A DNA stretch of 64,000 bases from Actinomarinicola tropica (GTDB lineage Bacteria; Actinomycetota; Acidimicrobiia; Acidimicrobiales; SKKL01), in contig NZ_CP045851.1 of assembly GCF_009650215.1 (NCBI RefSeq), forward strand, positions 2,507,001 to 2,571,000. Reading direction: 5' to 3'. Shown here in pieces: positions 1 through 9,693 of the stretch. The number at the start of each line of letters is the position of its first letter. The first letter of the stretch is position 1. The notes below the pieces were generated by a model. That model made no database searches, was not told the DNA's origin, and saw only the letters and a list, made by a program, of their open reading frames with translations. The translations under genes were made by a program, and so were the position numbers.

Positions 1-75
1 TCGCCGACGCGGTCGGGGCAGGGCCGTCCGCAGCGAGTCGCGGCGAGCCGGGCCGAGTCGCGACGGGAACGCGGG

Positions 76-1440
76 CTACTCGGCGGCTTCGGCGAGGGCC
101 TCGGAGAGGGCGGGGTGGACGAGGATGCTCTCGACGATGTCGGAGACGGTGAGTCGGGCCGTGACGGCCAGCGCGACGACCGAGATGAGCTCGGCGGCGT
201 GCTTGCCGACGATCGACCCGCCGAGCACCACGCCGGTGGCGGGGTCCGACACCAGCTTCACGAAGCCCCGCGGATCGTCGTTGATGAGCGCCTTCGCCGA
301 CGACGAGAACGGCACCTTGGTGACGCGGATCTTGCGTCCCTCGGCGAAGGCGTCGGCCTCGGCCAACCCCACGTCGGCGATCTCGGGCTCAGTGAAGATG
401 GCCGACGCCGCCTTGTCGTAGTCGAGGTGGCGGTGCGGCCGACCGATGTGGAGGCCCATGGCGTGCTCGGCGATCTTGCGGCCCTGCATCGTCGCGACCG
501 ACGACAGCGGCAGCTTCCCCGACAGGTCGCCGGCGACGTAGATGTGCGGCACCGACGACTGCATGTTGCGGTTGACGACGACGTAGCCGCCGCCGTCCAC
601 CTCGACGCCCGCCGCCTCCAACCCCAGGCCGTCGGAGTTGGGGATCGACCCGATGGCGAGCAGCGCGTGCGAGCCCCGCACCGAGCGGCCGTCGTCGCAC
701 CGCACGAGCACGCCGTCGTCGCTCACGTCGATGCCCTCGGCGCGTGCACCCTTCAGCAGCTTCACGCCCCGACGCAGGAAGTCCTCCTCGAGGGCCGCCG
801 CGACCTCCGGGTCCTTCTGCGGGAGGACCTGCTGGCGGCTGACGATCAGCGTGACCTCGCTGCCGAAGCTGCGGAACATGTGGACGAACTCCACGCCGGT
901 GACGCCGGACCCGATGACGACGAGGTGCTCGGGCATCTCGGGCGGCGGGTAGGCGTCGCGGGTCGTCAGGATCCGCTGGCCGTCGACCGCGGCCCACTCC
1001 GGGATCCTCGGCCGGCTGCCCGTGGACAGGACGACGACGTCGGCCTCGAGCGCGACCTCGCCGTCGGCGGTGTCGGCGACGACGGTGTGCGGGCCGGTGA
1101 GCCGCCCCGTCCCCCGGATGATCCGGACGCCCTGGCTCTCGAGGAGCCCGGTGACCGAGTGCTCGAGCCGGTCCTCGATGCCCTGGATGCGCTCCCGCAG
1201 CGCCTCGGGGTGGACGCCGGCGTCCGGCACGGCGAGGCCCATCCGCTCGGCCCGCTCGACGAACGTGAGCGCGCCGCCGGTGGCGATCATCGCCTTCGAC
1301 GGGATGCAGTCCCAGAGGTGGGCGGCGCCGCCGACGATGTCACGCTCGATCAGCGTGACCTCGGCACCCAGGCGGGCCGCGAGGGTCGCGGCCTGGTTCC
1401 CTCCGGGACCTCCTCCGATGATGACGACGCGCTTGGCCAT
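76..1440 (-). CDS. LpdA-like flavoprotein disulfide-reductase family protein (probable NAD(P)H:quinone reductase)
   Basis: A 454-residue FAD/NAD(P)H pyridine-nucleotide-disulfide oxidoreductase. The FAD dinucleotide motif GGGPGG is at residues 9–14, a second NAD-binding motif (VIGSGVTG) lies mid-protein, the FAD-binding VAGD segment follows, and the C-terminal HPxLSE interface motif is present. The active-site segment reads GGAAHLWDCIPSK: the second redox cysteine (C45) is kept, but the first is Ala40, so the CxxxxC disulfide of true dihydrolipoamide dehydrogenases cannot form. Mycobacterium tuberculosis LpdA (Rv3303c) also lacks one of the two cysteines and is an NAD(P)H:quinone reductase, so I infer that role rather than E3 activity. 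The ATG start is set by a TAGCCT -10 element 7 nt upstream. The fetAB pair lies upstream on the same strand, with its own stop before this promoter. Confidence 0.85.
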   Translation of the reverse strand: MAKRVVIIGGGPGGNQAATLAARLGAEVTLIERDIVGGAAHLWDCIPSKAMIATGGALTFVERAERMGLAVPDAGVHPEALRERIQGIEDRLEHSVTGLLESQGVRIIRGTGRLTGPHTVVADTADGEVALEADVVVLSTGSRPRIPEWAAVDGQRILTTRDAYPPPEMPEHLVVIGSGVTGVEFVHMFRSFGSEVTLIVSRQQVLPQKDPEVAAALEEDFLRRGVKLLKGARAEGIDVSDDGVLVRCDDGRSVRGSHALLAIGSIPNSDGLGLEAAGVEVDGGGYVVVNRNMQSSVPHIYVAGDLSGKLPLSSVATMQGRKIAEHAMGLHIGRPHRHLDYDKAASAIFTEPEIADVGLAEADAFAEGRKIRVTKVPFSSSAKALINDDPRGFVKLVSDPATGVVLGGSIVGKHAAELISVVALAVTARLTVSDIVESILVHPALSEALAEAAE

Positions 1441-1447
1441 TCGTCGG

Positions 1448-1453
1448 AGGCTA
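1448..1453 (-). promoter_or_regulatory. -10 element (TAGCCT) of a likely leaderless transcript
   Basis: On the minus strand TAGCCT ends 7 nt before the ATG of the LpdA-like gene, so transcription should begin at or next to the start codon. No ribosome-binding site is visible. The same spacing recurs at several other promoters in the window. Confidence 0.5.
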
Positions 1454-1463
1454 CCGGCGGGCC

Positions 1464-2246
1464 CTACCCGGCGACCCGCTCCAGGCGCACCAGGCGGTGG
1501 TCGGCGGTGAAGAGCTGCCGGGTGAGGCCGACCCCGACGACCACGACGACCGTCGCGACCGACCCCAGGATGAGGTACATCAGCGCGAGCTGGACGAGGA
1601 CCGCGTCGACCGGGTCGACGCCGGCGAGGATGAGCCCGGTCATGGCCCCGGGCAGGAACACGAGCCCGACCGACTTGGTGGTCTCGATCTGGGACGTCAG
1701 CGCGGTCCGCAGGGCCGACCGCAGGTAGCTGCGGGAGGCGACCTGCCAGGGCTGGCCGAGCGCGAGCCGGGCCTCGACCTCGTCGCGCTTGTCGGACAGC
1801 TCGCCGACGATCCGCCGGGCGGCGACGACGGCGTCCTTCATCGAGTTGCCGATCATCATCCCGGCGACGGGGACGACCGTGCGCCCCTCGACGGGGAAGA
1901 TGCCGAGCAGGAACACGACGCCGAGGCTGACGGTCGCGGCGGCGGAGATGGCCACGAACCCGACGGGGAGGAGCCCGGGCACCTCGGGTGCCCGCCGCTG
2001 GATCGTGACCGCGGCGAAGCCGACCATCAGCACGACCCACAGCCACGACCAGGCGACCGGCTGGTCGGGGTCGACGACGAGGGTGAGCGCCGAGCCGACG
2101 AGGAGGAGCTGGACGGCGGCACGGGTCGACGCCCAGGCGATGGTCGCCTCCAGTCCGAGTCGTCGCCAGACCGACAGCCCGACCGCGGTGGCGACGAGCA
2201 GCAGCGAGGCCGCCAGCTCCAACCACCCGACGTCCCCCTCGCTCAC
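1464..2246 (-). CDS. fetB: FetB-type iron export ABC permease (UPF0014)
   Basis: A 260-residue integral membrane protein of the FetB/YbbM (UPF0014) family, with about seven hydrophobic segments. It has the family's GMMIGNSM motif in the central membrane region and a long cytoplasmic loop (EVEARLALG…) between membrane segments. In Escherichia coli FetAB exports iron and protects against oxidative stress; that role is inferred here. The GTG start overlaps the stop of the upstream ATPase gene by 4 bp (GTGA), so the two are translationally coupled. Length and topology match the family. Confidence 0.85.
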   Translation of the reverse strand: MSEGDVGWLELAASLLLVATAVGLSVWRRLGLEATIAWASTRAAVQLLLVGSALTLVVDPDQPVAWSWLWVVLMVGFAAVTIQRRAPEVPGLLPVGFVAISAAATVSLGVVFLLGIFPVEGRTVVPVAGMMIGNSMKDAVVAARRIVGELSDKRDEVEARLALGQPWQVASRSYLRSALRTALTSQIETTKSVGLVFLPGAMTGLILAGVDPVDAVLVQLALMYLILGSVATVVVVVGVGLTRQLFTADHRLVRLERVAG

Positions 2247-2965
2247 GACGCCCCCTCGTCCTGTGTGGTCCGGTCCGGGATCCCGGCGAGGAACGCGGCA
2301 CGCTCCTCGGCGTCGGCGAGCCGCCCCTGCGTGAGCACGATGGGCTCCGGGTCGAGCCGCACCGCCTGGTCGAGGTCGTGAGTGACCCAGACGACGGGCA
2401 CCTCGCCGGCACCGGCCAGCTGCTGGGTCCGCTCCTCGAGGAGCTGCGAGGCGCGCGGGTCGAGGGAGGAGGTGACCTCGTCCATCAGGAGGACCTCGGG
2501 CTCGGTGATGAGCGTCCGAGCGAGGCAGGCCCGCTGGGCCTCACCGCCGGACAGGTCGTCACCCACGCGGTCGAGGAGCGCCACCGGCAGCCCGACCCGC
2601 TCGAGCATCCGCTCGAGCGTGGCGTCGTCGGCGTCGGGCCGAGCGACCCGGAGGTTGTCGCGGACGGTGCCCGGGAAGAGCGTGGGCCGCTGGAAGACCA
2701 TGCCGACCTGACGCCGCAGCGCCAGCGGGTCGATCTCGTCGAGGTCGCGTCCGTGGAAGCGCACGGTGCCCGACGTCGGCACCTCGAGGCGGTTCAGCAG
2801 CCGCAGCAGGGTGGACTTGCCGGAGCCCGATGCGCCGAGGATGACGGTGACGCCGCGCCCGGGGAGGTCGAGGGTGATCCCGTCGAGCGGGCGGGCGTCG
2901 TCGATGGCGACGACCACGTCGTGCAGCGAGAACAACGGAGGTGGGGCGTCACCCGGCGAGGTCAC
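2243..2965 (-). CDS. fetA: FetA-type iron export ABC transporter ATP-binding protein
   Basis: A 240-residue ABC ATPase. Visible motifs: Walker [10 protein letters not shown] (residues 44–52), a Q-loop (MVFQRP), signature LSGGEAQ (138–144), Walker B VLLMDE (158–163) and the switch histidine (WVTHD). It pairs with the UPF0014 permease encoded immediately downstream with a 4-bp overlap, which identifies it as the FetA/YbbL partner rather than a generic ABC ATPase. The GTG start at 2965 is the only reasonable one before the first beta strand. It is divergent from mutB across a 146-bp intergenic region. Confidence 0.85.
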   Translation of the reverse strand: MTSPGDAPPPLFSLHDVVVAIDDARPLDGITLDLPGRGVTVILGASGSGKSTLLRLLNRLEVPTSGTVRFHGRDLDEIDPLALRRQVGMVFQRPTLFPGTVRDNLRVARPDADDATLERMLERVGLPVALLDRVGDDLSGGEAQRACLARTLITEPEVLLMDEVTSSLDPRASQLLEERTQQLAGAGEVPVVWVTHDLDQAVRLDPEPIVLTQGRLADAEERAAFLAGIPDRTTQDEGAS

Positions 2966-3099
2966 CGAGGCAGCATCGCACGACGCCGGCGCCGCCCGGT
3001 CCCGTCACGGCGTCGCATCGGTCACGAGGTCGGTGTTCGACCAGGCGACGATCCCCGTCGGATGACCCCGCAGGTTCGAACGCCGGGCACGCCGAACCG

Positions 3100-3105
3100 T
3101 ACGAT
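3100..3105 (+). promoter_or_regulatory. -10 element (TACGAT) of a likely leaderless mutB transcript
   Basis: TACGAT is followed by exactly 6 nt and then the mutB ATG at 3112. There is no purine-rich ribosome-binding site between them. Only a weak -35-like hexamer (TTCGAA, 3075–3080) is visible, at 19-bp spacing. Confidence 0.5.
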
Positions 3106-3111
3106 GCGCCC

Positions 3112-5253
3112 ATGACCGAGAAGCCGGGACTCGACGACTGGGAGGCCCTCGCGGCCAAGGAGCTGAAGGGGCGCAGCCCCGAGGAGCTGGTCTGGCAGAC
3201 GCCCGAGGGCATCCCGGTCAAGCCGCTCTACACCGGCGCCGACGTCGAGGGCATCGAGCACGCCGACACGTTGCCGGGCTTCGACCCCTACGTCCGCGGC
3301 GTGCGCGGCACGATGTACGCCAACCGCCCGTGGACGATCCGCCAGTACGCCGGCTTCTCCACCGCCGAGGAGTCGAACGCCTTCTACCGCCGCAACCTGG
3401 CGGCCGGCCAGCAGGGCGTGTCGGTGGCGTTCGACCTGGCGACGCACCGCGGCTACGACTCCGACCACCCCCGCGTGGTGGGCGACGTGGGCAAGGCGGG
3501 TGTGGCGATCGACTCGGTCGAGGACATGAAGATCCTCTTCGACGGCATCCCGCTCGACCAGATGAGCGTGTCGATGACGATGAACGGCGCGGTCCTCCCG
3601 GTGCTCGCCAGCTTCATCGTCGCCGGGGAGGAGCAGGGCGTCGACCAGGCCCAGCTCAGCGGGACCATCCAGAACGACATCCTCAAGGAGTTCATGGTCC
3701 GCAACACCTACATCTACCCGCCCGAGCCGAGCATGCGGATCGTGGCCGACATCATCGGCTACACGGCCCAGCACATGCCCCGCTTCAACTCGATCTCGAT
3801 CTCCGGCTACCACATGCAGGAGGCCGGGGCGACCGCGGACCAGGAGCTGGCGTTCACCATCGCCGATGGCATGGAGTACGTGCGGGCGGCCCGGGCGAAG
3901 GGCCTCGACGTCGACGCCTTCGCGCCGCGACTCTCGTTCTTCTTCGCCATCGGCATGAACTTCTTCATGGAGGTCGCCAAGCTGCGCGCCGCCCGCCTCC
4001 TGTGGGCCCGGGTGATGAAGGAGTTCGAGCCGCAGAACCCGTCGTCGCTGATGCTGCGCACGCACTGCCAGACCTCGGGCGTGTCGCTCACCGAGCAGGA
4101 CCCGTACAACAACGTGGTCCGCACCGCGATCGAGGCCATGGCGGCGGTGCTCGGCGGCACCCAGAGCCTGCACACCAACGCCTTCGACGAGGCCCTCGGG
4201 CTCCCGACCGACTTCTCGGCCCGCATCGCCCGCAACACCCAGCTGATCATCGCCGAGGAGACCGGCATCCCGAAGGTCGTCGACCCGCTCGGCGGCTCGT
4301 ACTACATCGAGGCCCTCACCAACGACCTCGCGGACAAGGCGTGGGAGCTCATCGAGGAGGTCGAGTCCCTCGGCGGGATGACGAAGGCGGTCGAGTCGGG
4401 GATGCCGAAGCTGCGCATCGAGGAGTCCGCCGCCCGCCGCCAGGCCCGCGTCGACCGCGGCGAGGAGGTCGTCGTCGGGGTCAACAAGTACCGCCCCGAG
4501 GACGTCGAGACGGTCGACGTCCTCGACATCGACAACACCGAGGTGCGCCGCCAGCAGATCGCGAAGCTCGAGCGGGTCCGGTCCGAGCGCGACGAGGCCG
4601 CCTGCCAGGCCGCGCTCGTGCGCCTGACCGAGGGGGCGCGCGGCGACGCCAACCTGCTCGCCCTGTGCGTCGAGGCGGCCCGCGCCCGGGCCACCGTCGG
4701 CGAGATGTCCGATGCGATGGAGGCGGTGTTCGGACGTCACCGGGCCGAGATCCGCAGCATCTCGGGCGTGTACGGCGCCGCCTACCAGGACGACGCGGAC
4801 TACGCCGCCATCCAGTCCCAGATCGAGGAGTTCGCCGCGTCCGAGGGCCGGCGGCCCCGGATGCTCGTCGTCAAGATGGGCCAGGACGGCCACGACCGGG
4901 GGGCGAAGGTGATCGCCACGGCGTTCGCCGACATCGGCTTCGACGTCGACATGGGCCCGCTCTTCCAGACGCCGGCCGAGGCCGCGCGCGACGCGGTGGA
5001 GAACGACGTCCACGTCGTCGGGGTGTCGAGCCAGGCGGCGGGGCACAAGACGCTGGTCCCCCAGCTCATCGAGGAGCTCCGGGCGCTCGGTGCCGACGAC
5101 GTGGTGGTCGTCTGCGGCGGCGTGATCCCGCCGCAGGACTACGAGTCGCTGAAGGCTGCCGGCGTCGCCGCCGTCTTCGGGCCGGGCACCAACATCCCCG
5201 CCGCGGCGCGCGAGGTCCTCACGCTCGTCGCCGGCCGCCGCCCGGCGGCCTGA
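3112..5253 (+). CDS. mutB: Methylmalonyl-CoA mutase, catalytic and B12-binding chain
   Basis: A 713-residue adenosylcobalamin-dependent mutase interconverting (R)-methylmalonyl-CoA and succinyl-CoA. The N-terminal TIM-barrel domain carries the hallmark segment [15 protein letters not shown]. The C-terminal cobalamin domain (about residues 580–713) has the base-off/His-on motif DGHDRG with the cobalt-ligating histidine at H594, then GVSS and CGGVIP. Length fits the large subunit. No small MutA subunit gene is adjacent, so the enzyme may be homodimeric or the partner may lie elsewhere. A longer in-frame reading from 2941 is rejected because a -10 element sits 6 nt upstream of this ATG. It is followed 11 nt later by the chaperone gene meaB, the usual pairing. 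Confidence 0.95.
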   Translation: MTEKPGLDDWEALAAKELKGRSPEELVWQTPEGIPVKPLYTGADVEGIEHADTLPGFDPYVRGVRGTMYANRPWTIRQYAGFSTAEESNAFYRRNLAAGQQGVSVAFDLATHRGYDSDHPRVVGDVGKAGVAIDSVEDMKILFDGIPLDQMSVSMTMNGAVLPVLASFIVAGEEQGVDQAQLSGTIQNDILKEFMVRNTYIYPPEPSMRIVADIIGYTAQHMPRFNSISISGYHMQEAGATADQELAFTIADGMEYVRAARAKGLDVDAFAPRLSFFFAIGMNFFMEVAKLRAARLLWARVMKEFEPQNPSSLMLRTHCQTSGVSLTEQDPYNNVVRTAIEAMAAVLGGTQSLHTNAFDEALGLPTDFSARIARNTQLIIAEETGIPKVVDPLGGSYYIEALTNDLADKAWELIEEVESLGGMTKAVESGMPKLRIEESAARRQARVDRGEEVVVGVNKYRPEDVETVDVLDIDNTEVRRQQIAKLERVRSERDEAACQAALVRLTEGARGDANLLALCVEAARARATVGEMSDAMEAVFGRHRAEIRSISGVYGAAYQDDADYAAIQSQIEEFAASEGRRPRMLVVKMGQDGHDRGAKVIATAFADIGFDVDMGPLFQTPAEAARDAVENDVHVVGVSSQAAGHKTLVPQLIEELRALGADDVVVVCGGVIPPQDYESLKAAGVAAVFGPGTNIPAAAREVLTLVAGRRPAA

Positions 5254-5264
5254 GCGGCTGGTAC

Positions 5265-6239
5265 GTGTCCGACGTCGACGAGCTCGAGGCGGGCGTCCGC
5301 GACGGCGATCGACGGGCGCTCGCGCGCGCGATCACCCTGGTGGAGTCGACCCGCGCCGACCACCGCGAGGCCGCGGTCGAGCTGCTCGACCGCCTGGTCG
5401 ACCGCACCGGCGGGGCCACCAGGGTCGGCATCAGCGGATCGCCGGGAGTCGGCAAGTCGACCTTCATCGAGGCCCTCGGCCTGGAGATCCTGCGGGGCGG
5501 CCACCGCCTCGCCGTCCTGGCCGTCGACCCCTCCAGCCGGCGTTCCGGCGGATCGATCCTCGGCGACAAGACCCGCATGGTCGAGCTCGGGCGCGAACCC
5601 GACGCCTACATCCGTCCCTCGCCGGCCGGCGAGACGCTCGGCGGGGTGGCCCGCCGCACCCGTGAGGCGCTGCTGCTCTGCGAGGCCGCCGGGTTCGACG
5701 TGGTGCTCGTCGAGACCGTCGGCGTCGGCCAGTCCGAGACGGCGGTCGCGGAGCTCGTCGACGTGTTCACCCTGCTCGTCGCCCCCGGGGGCGGCGACGA
5801 CCTGCAGGGGATCAAGCGCGGGATCATGGAGCTGGCCGACGTCGTCGTGGTCAACAAGGCGGACGGCGACCTCGAGCAGACGGCCGGTCGCACCGCCGCC
5901 GACTACCGCAACGCCCTCGGGCTGATGCGCCCGAGGGTCGCGGGGATCGAACCCAAGGTGCTCACCGCCTCGGCGCTGAAGGGCCACGGCATCGACGAGA
6001 CGTGGGCGGCCCTCTGCCACGTGCACGACCAGCTGAGCGGCTCCGGCGCGCTGGACGACCTCCGTCGGGGCCAGGCCGTGGCCTGGATGTGGTCCGAGGT
6101 GCAGGACGCGGTCATCGACGCCGCCCGTCGCGACGGCCACGCCGCCGACCGTGCCAGCCGCATCGAGGACGAGGTGGCGGACGGCCGGCGGACCCCGACC
6201 TCGGGCGCACGCGAGATCCTCCGCCTGATGGTGCGGTGA
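5265..6239 (+). CDS. meaB: MeaB/ArgK family G-protein chaperone of methylmalonyl-CoA mutase
   Basis: A 324-residue SIMIBI-class GTPase that loads and protects adenosylcobalamin on the mutase. The P-loop GSPGVGKST is at residues 58–66; further family motifs are VDPSSRRSGGSILGDKTRM, the switch segment ETVGVGQSE, and NKADGD for guanine recognition. The C-terminal helical dimerisation arm is present. The GTG at 5265 lies 11 nt after the mutB stop and gives the expected short N-terminus. The 3' end overlaps the next gene by 4 bp (GTGA). Its position directly behind mutB supports the assignment. Confidence 0.93.
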   Translation: MSDVDELEAGVRDGDRRALARAITLVESTRADHREAAVELLDRLVDRTGGATRVGISGSPGVGKSTFIEALGLEILRGGHRLAVLAVDPSSRRSGGSILGDKTRMVELGREPDAYIRPSPAGETLGGVARRTREALLLCEAAGFDVVLVETVGVGQSETAVAELVDVFTLLVAPGGGDDLQGIKRGIMELADVVVVNKADGDLEQTAGRTAADYRNALGLMRPRVAGIEPKVLTASALKGHGIDETWAALCHVHDQLSGSGALDDLRRGQAVAWMWSEVQDAVIDAARRDGHAADRASRIEDEVADGRRTPTSGAREILRLMVR

Positions 6240-8593
6240 GCGCCCGCCCCCGTCAGCCCTCGGCGGCGGGATTCGTCACGGCGCTGTTCGGCCTGTTCGT
6301 CGCCTGGCCGTTCCTCGTCCCGGGCCGCTGGGTCACGTCGTTCGACGGCATCGCCTACACCGGGGCCCAGGCCTCGGTGACCTTCGAAGCGCTGCGCTCG
6401 TTCCGGCTCCCCGGCTGGAACGAGCTCGTGTTCGGCGGCGTCAACCACCTCGGCAACGTGCAGACGAGCGCGTACTACCCGCTCGCCTGGGTCGTGGCGC
6501 ACCTCGACGTCCACCGTGGGCTGATGGTCGCCGCGGCGATCCACGTCGGCGCGCTCGGGCTCGGCACCTGGGTGCTGCTCCGCCACCGCCTCGGGCTGGC
6601 CGCCGTGGCGTCGGCCGGCGGCACGATCACCCTGCTGGGCTCGGGCGTGGTGGTGTCCCGCGTCGTCCAGCACGAGCAGATCGGCACCATGGCGTGGATC
6701 CCGTGGGTGCTCGTCGCCACCGACCTGATCCTCGCCTCGACGCGTCCGTGGCGCGCCGTCGCCGCCGTGGCCGCCTCGGTCGCGGTGCTCCTGGTCGCCG
6801 GCCACCCCCAGCAGGCGTACCTCGCCGCGCCTCTCGTCGTCGCCTGGTCGATCGGCCGGGCGATCGACCGGGGCAGCCTGCGTCGCCTTCCGCTCCTCGT
6901 CCTCGGCGGGCTCCTCGGGGTCGGGATCGCCGCCATCCAGCTCGTCCCCGTCGCGTCCACGCTCGGGGCGGCGGCCCGTTCGGGCGGCACCGACCTGACG
7001 ATCGTCCGCACCGAGGCCTACAACGTCCAGCCCGAGAACCTCCCGCTGTCGCTGCTCGGCGACGTGGCGGCGACGAGCCACACCGCCGCCCTCGAGAGCA
7101 CCGAGGCGGTCGGCTTCGTCGGCGCGGTCGCCGGGGCCCTCGCCGTGCTCGGCGCCGTGGCCATGGCGCGCCGAGGCCCGCACCGGGCCACCGCCATCGT
7201 GCTCACCGTGTGCGTGGCCGTCGCCGTCTGGCTGTCGCTCGGCCCGGCCGCCGGGCTGTACCGGGCGCTCTACGAGGTCGTCCCCGGCTTCTCGCAAGCC
7301 CGCACCCCGGCGCGCTGGCTCCTCGTCAGCGTCGTCGCGACGACCGTGCTCGGGGCCGGCGCGCTGGACCGGATCGTCCGGGCGGACGTCGATCGCCGCA
7401 GCGTCGTCGCCACGTCCGTCGTGGCCGGTGGCGGGCTGGCCGTCGCGCTGCTCGCGCCCTTCACCCGCCCGTCGGGCTGGGGCGTCGCCGGCTGGATCCT
7501 CGGGACCACCGCGGTCGTCGCCGCGGCGTGGGCGCTCGTCCGCCCGAGCGCACCCACGAGCCGCCTCGCGGCGTCGCCGGTGCTCGGCGTGCTCCTCCTG
7601 GTGCTCCTCGTGGCCGAGCTCGGCTGGATGCAGACCCACAGCGTGAGCCGTGCCGCCCTCACGTCCGAGTCGTTCACGGCACGCGCCGAGCGCGTCGAGG
7701 TCCCGGTGCCCGAGCCCGTCGGGTGGACCCTCTCCCTCGCCGACGAGCGCTTCTCCGAGCCCGACTACCTGCTCCGGACCCTTCGTCCGAACGCCAACGT
7801 CCTCACCGGGTACCCGACGATCGACGGGTACGACGGCGGTCCGGTCGTGACGGCCCGGTGGGTCGACGCCGTCTCGATGCTCACGTGGCGGCCGTTCCGG
7901 ATCGACCTCACGATGCGCGCCCAGACGTTCGACCCGGTCGATCCGGCGCACGCGGCCCGTCTCGGCATCCGGTGGCTCGTCCTCGAGACCGAGGGACGGG
8001 ATCCGGCGCGCTACGTGCCCGACTGGGGCGGTCCCGTCGCCGTCGACGGGACCGTCCACGTGTACGAGAACCCGCGCTGGATCGGGCCGGCTCGGCTCGT
8101 CGGCAACGTCGTCGAGCGCGTCGACGACCGCGCCGCGATCCCCGAGCAGCTCGCGTCCCTCCCCCCCGACACCGTCGCCGTCGACGACCCGGACGCGACA
8201 GCCGACGTCGACTGCGGTGGCACGTGCGACCCGATCGCCCTCGACGTGGTGCGCGAGGAGCGGGACCGCGTGCGGATCGCGCTCCCCGAGCAGCTCGACG
8301 ACGTCCGCCTGCTCGTGGTCGAGCAGCAGCTCGCCGACGGGTGGACGGCGACGGTCGACGGCGAGGCGCGCGACGTCCTCGAGGTCGACCGACTGCTCAC
8401 CGGCGTGGTCGTCCGTCCCGGCGACCAGGAGGTCGTGCTGTCGTTCCGTGCCCCTGGCCGCACGGCCGGGCTCCTCGTCAGCGTCGTCGCGCTGGTCCTC
8501 ACCCTGGCGTGCGCCATCGCAGGCGATCGTCTCCGACCGCTCAACCCGACGTCCACGGCGGTCGATGAACCGGGAGGAGCGCCGGTGCCGTAG
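6236..8593 (+). CDS. YfhO-type multi-pass membrane protein
   Basis: A 785-residue protein with a long N-terminal set of hydrophobic segments (about residues 15–460), a soluble beta-rich domain (about 480–760) and one final C-terminal membrane segment. The C-terminal ADGWTATVDG-like segment, followed by a hydrophobic strand and helix, is typical of the YfhO family (pfam09586). Family members are implicated in glycosylation of envelope polymers, but the substrate cannot be told from sequence. The GTG start overlaps the meaB stop by 4 bp, coupling it to a metabolic operon without an obvious functional link. A second YfhO-type protein is encoded at 38741–41464. Confidence 0.75.
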   Translation: MSARPRQPSAAGFVTALFGLFVAWPFLVPGRWVTSFDGIAYTGAQASVTFEALRSFRLPGWNELVFGGVNHLGNVQTSAYYPLAWVVAHLDVHRGLMVAAAIHVGALGLGTWVLLRHRLGLAAVASAGGTITLLGSGVVVSRVVQHEQIGTMAWIPWVLVATDLILASTRPWRAVAAVAASVAVLLVAGHPQQAYLAAPLVVAWSIGRAIDRGSLRRLPLLVLGGLLGVGIAAIQLVPVASTLGAAARSGGTDLTIVRTEAYNVQPENLPLSLLGDVAATSHTAALESTEAVGFVGAVAGALAVLGAVAMARRGPHRATAIVLTVCVAVAVWLSLGPAAGLYRALYEVVPGFSQARTPARWLLVSVVATTVLGAGALDRIVRADVDRRSVVATSVVAGGGLAVALLAPFTRPSGWGVAGWILGTTAVVAAAWALVRPSAPTSRLAASPVLGVLLLVLLVAELGWMQTHSVSRAALTSESFTARAERVEVPVPEPVGWTLSLADERFSEPDYLLRTLRPNANVLTGYPTIDGYDGGPVVTARWVDAVSMLTWRPFRIDLTMRAQTFDPVDPAHAARLGIRWLVLETEGRDPARYVPDWGGPVAVDGTVHVYENPRWIGPARLVGNVVERVDDRAAIPEQLASLPPDTVAVDDPDATADVDCGGTCDPIALDVVREERDRVRIALPEQLDDVRLLVVEQQLADGWTATVDGEARDVLEVDRLLTGVVVRPGDQEVVLSFRAPGRTAGLLVSVVALVLTLACAIAGDRLRPLNPTSTAVDEPGGAPVP

Positions 8594-8625
8594 CCGTCGC
8601 CAGGACCCAGGAGAGCACCACCGCG

Positions 8626-9693
8626 ATGGCCACCCGAGGGATCGGACGACGACTCGCCGGCGCCGTGGTCGCGCTCCTGGTCGGAGCGGCGGTGCTCGCC
8701 ACCGCCCAGGGCACGGCGGTCGCATCGACGTCGGCGGAGCAGGAGCTGGTGCAGCGCACCAACCAGTCGCGCGTCGCCGCCGGGCTGGCGCCCCTCGTCG
8801 TCCACCCCGGGCTCGCCGCCGACGCCCGTGCGTGGTCGTCCACGATGCTGTCGACCGGGCGGTTCGCCCACACGACGACCCTCGGACCTGACACCGCCCG
8901 GCACCTGCCCGACTACCGCCGCGCCGGCGAGAACATCGGGCGTGGCGGCTCGATCGCCGCGATGCACGACGCGTTCATGGCGTCGCCGGGGCACCGGGCC
9001 AACGTCCTCGGCGACTACAACGCCGTGGGCATCGGGGTGGTCCGTGGCGGCGACGGCTCCCTGTGGGTCACGGTCCGGTTCGCGAAGAGCGCCTCGGTCC
9101 ACGCCCCGGTCGGCGGTTCGGCGTTCAGCGACGTGCCCGACCAGGCCTTCTACGGGTCCGCGGTGGCGTGGATGAAGCGGGAGGGGCTGACCACCGGGGT
9201 GGGCGGCACCTCCTACTTCTTTCCCGACGCCTCGGTCACCCGCGGCGAGCTGGCGACCTTCGTCCACCGCCTGGCCGGGTCGCCGGCGCCCCGTGGTCGA
9301 GCGCCGTTCCCCGACGTGCCGGCCGGCGCCTACTACCAGCGGGCCGTCGACTGGATGTACGCCGAGGGCCTCACCCGTGGGGTCGGATCGACCGGCCTCT
9401 ACCGGCCCGACGACCCCGTCGACCGTGGCCAGCTGGCGACCTTCCTCCACCGCCTCGCGGGCTCCCCGACCGGCGCCCGTCACGGCTTCGTCGACGTGCA
9501 GGCGGGGCACTTCGCCCACGCCGGCGTGGGATGGATGTCCCGGCACGGCATCACCACCGGGGTCGGCGGATCCAACACCTTCCAGCCCGCCCAGCCGGTC
9601 ACCCGAGGCCAGCTGGCGACCTTCCTGCACCGGATGGTCTCCACCCCGTCGTCGCTCAGCGGCTCCGCGATCCCGCTGTCGGTCGGCCCCTAG
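8626..9693 (+). CDS. Secreted CAP-domain (SCP/PR1-like) protein with three SLH repeats
   Basis: A 355-residue exported protein. A signal peptide covers about residues 1–33 with likely cleavage after AVA. The CAP domain (about 38–158) has its signature segments GENIG (101–105) and SPGHRANVL (120–128). The rest consists of three S-layer-homology-like repeats (about 167–345), each with an FxDV start, an AVxWM segment, TTGVG-like turn and a VTRGELATFLHR-like end; the TRGE/RGQ triplets correspond to the ligand-contacting TRAE motif of classical SLH domains. CAP proteins of bacteria are often wall-associated, function unknown. It converges with the next gene, the stop codons overlapping by 3 bp. 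It is separated from the SLH operon at 30.8–36.6 kb but shares its anchoring module. Confidence 0.85.
   Translation: MATRGIGRRLAGAVVALLVGAAVLATAQGTAVASTSAEQELVQRTNQSRVAAGLAPLVVHPGLAADARAWSSTMLSTGRFAHTTTLGPDTARHLPDYRRAGENIGRGGSIAAMHDAFMASPGHRANVLGDYNAVGIGVVRGGDGSLWVTVRFAKSASVHAPVGGSAFSDVPDQAFYGSAVAWMKREGLTTGVGGTSYFFPDASVTRGELATFVHRLAGSPAPRGRAPFPDVPAGAYYQRAVDWMYAEGLTRGVGSTGLYRPDDPVDRGQLATFLHRLAGSPTGARHGFVDVQAGHFAHAGVGWMSRHGITTGVGGSNTFQPAQPVTRGQLATFLHRMVSTPSSLSGSAIPLSVGP

Noticed and set aside
3022-5046. A 674-residue open frame on the minus strand opposite mutB
   Set aside because: It is an antisense frame kept open by GC-rich codons of mutB, with low-complexity Arg/His/Asp-rich translation and no motif. 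Long antisense frames of this kind occur opposite most real genes here (for example 115–1728, 9063–12335, 49525–51159 and 57845–61432).
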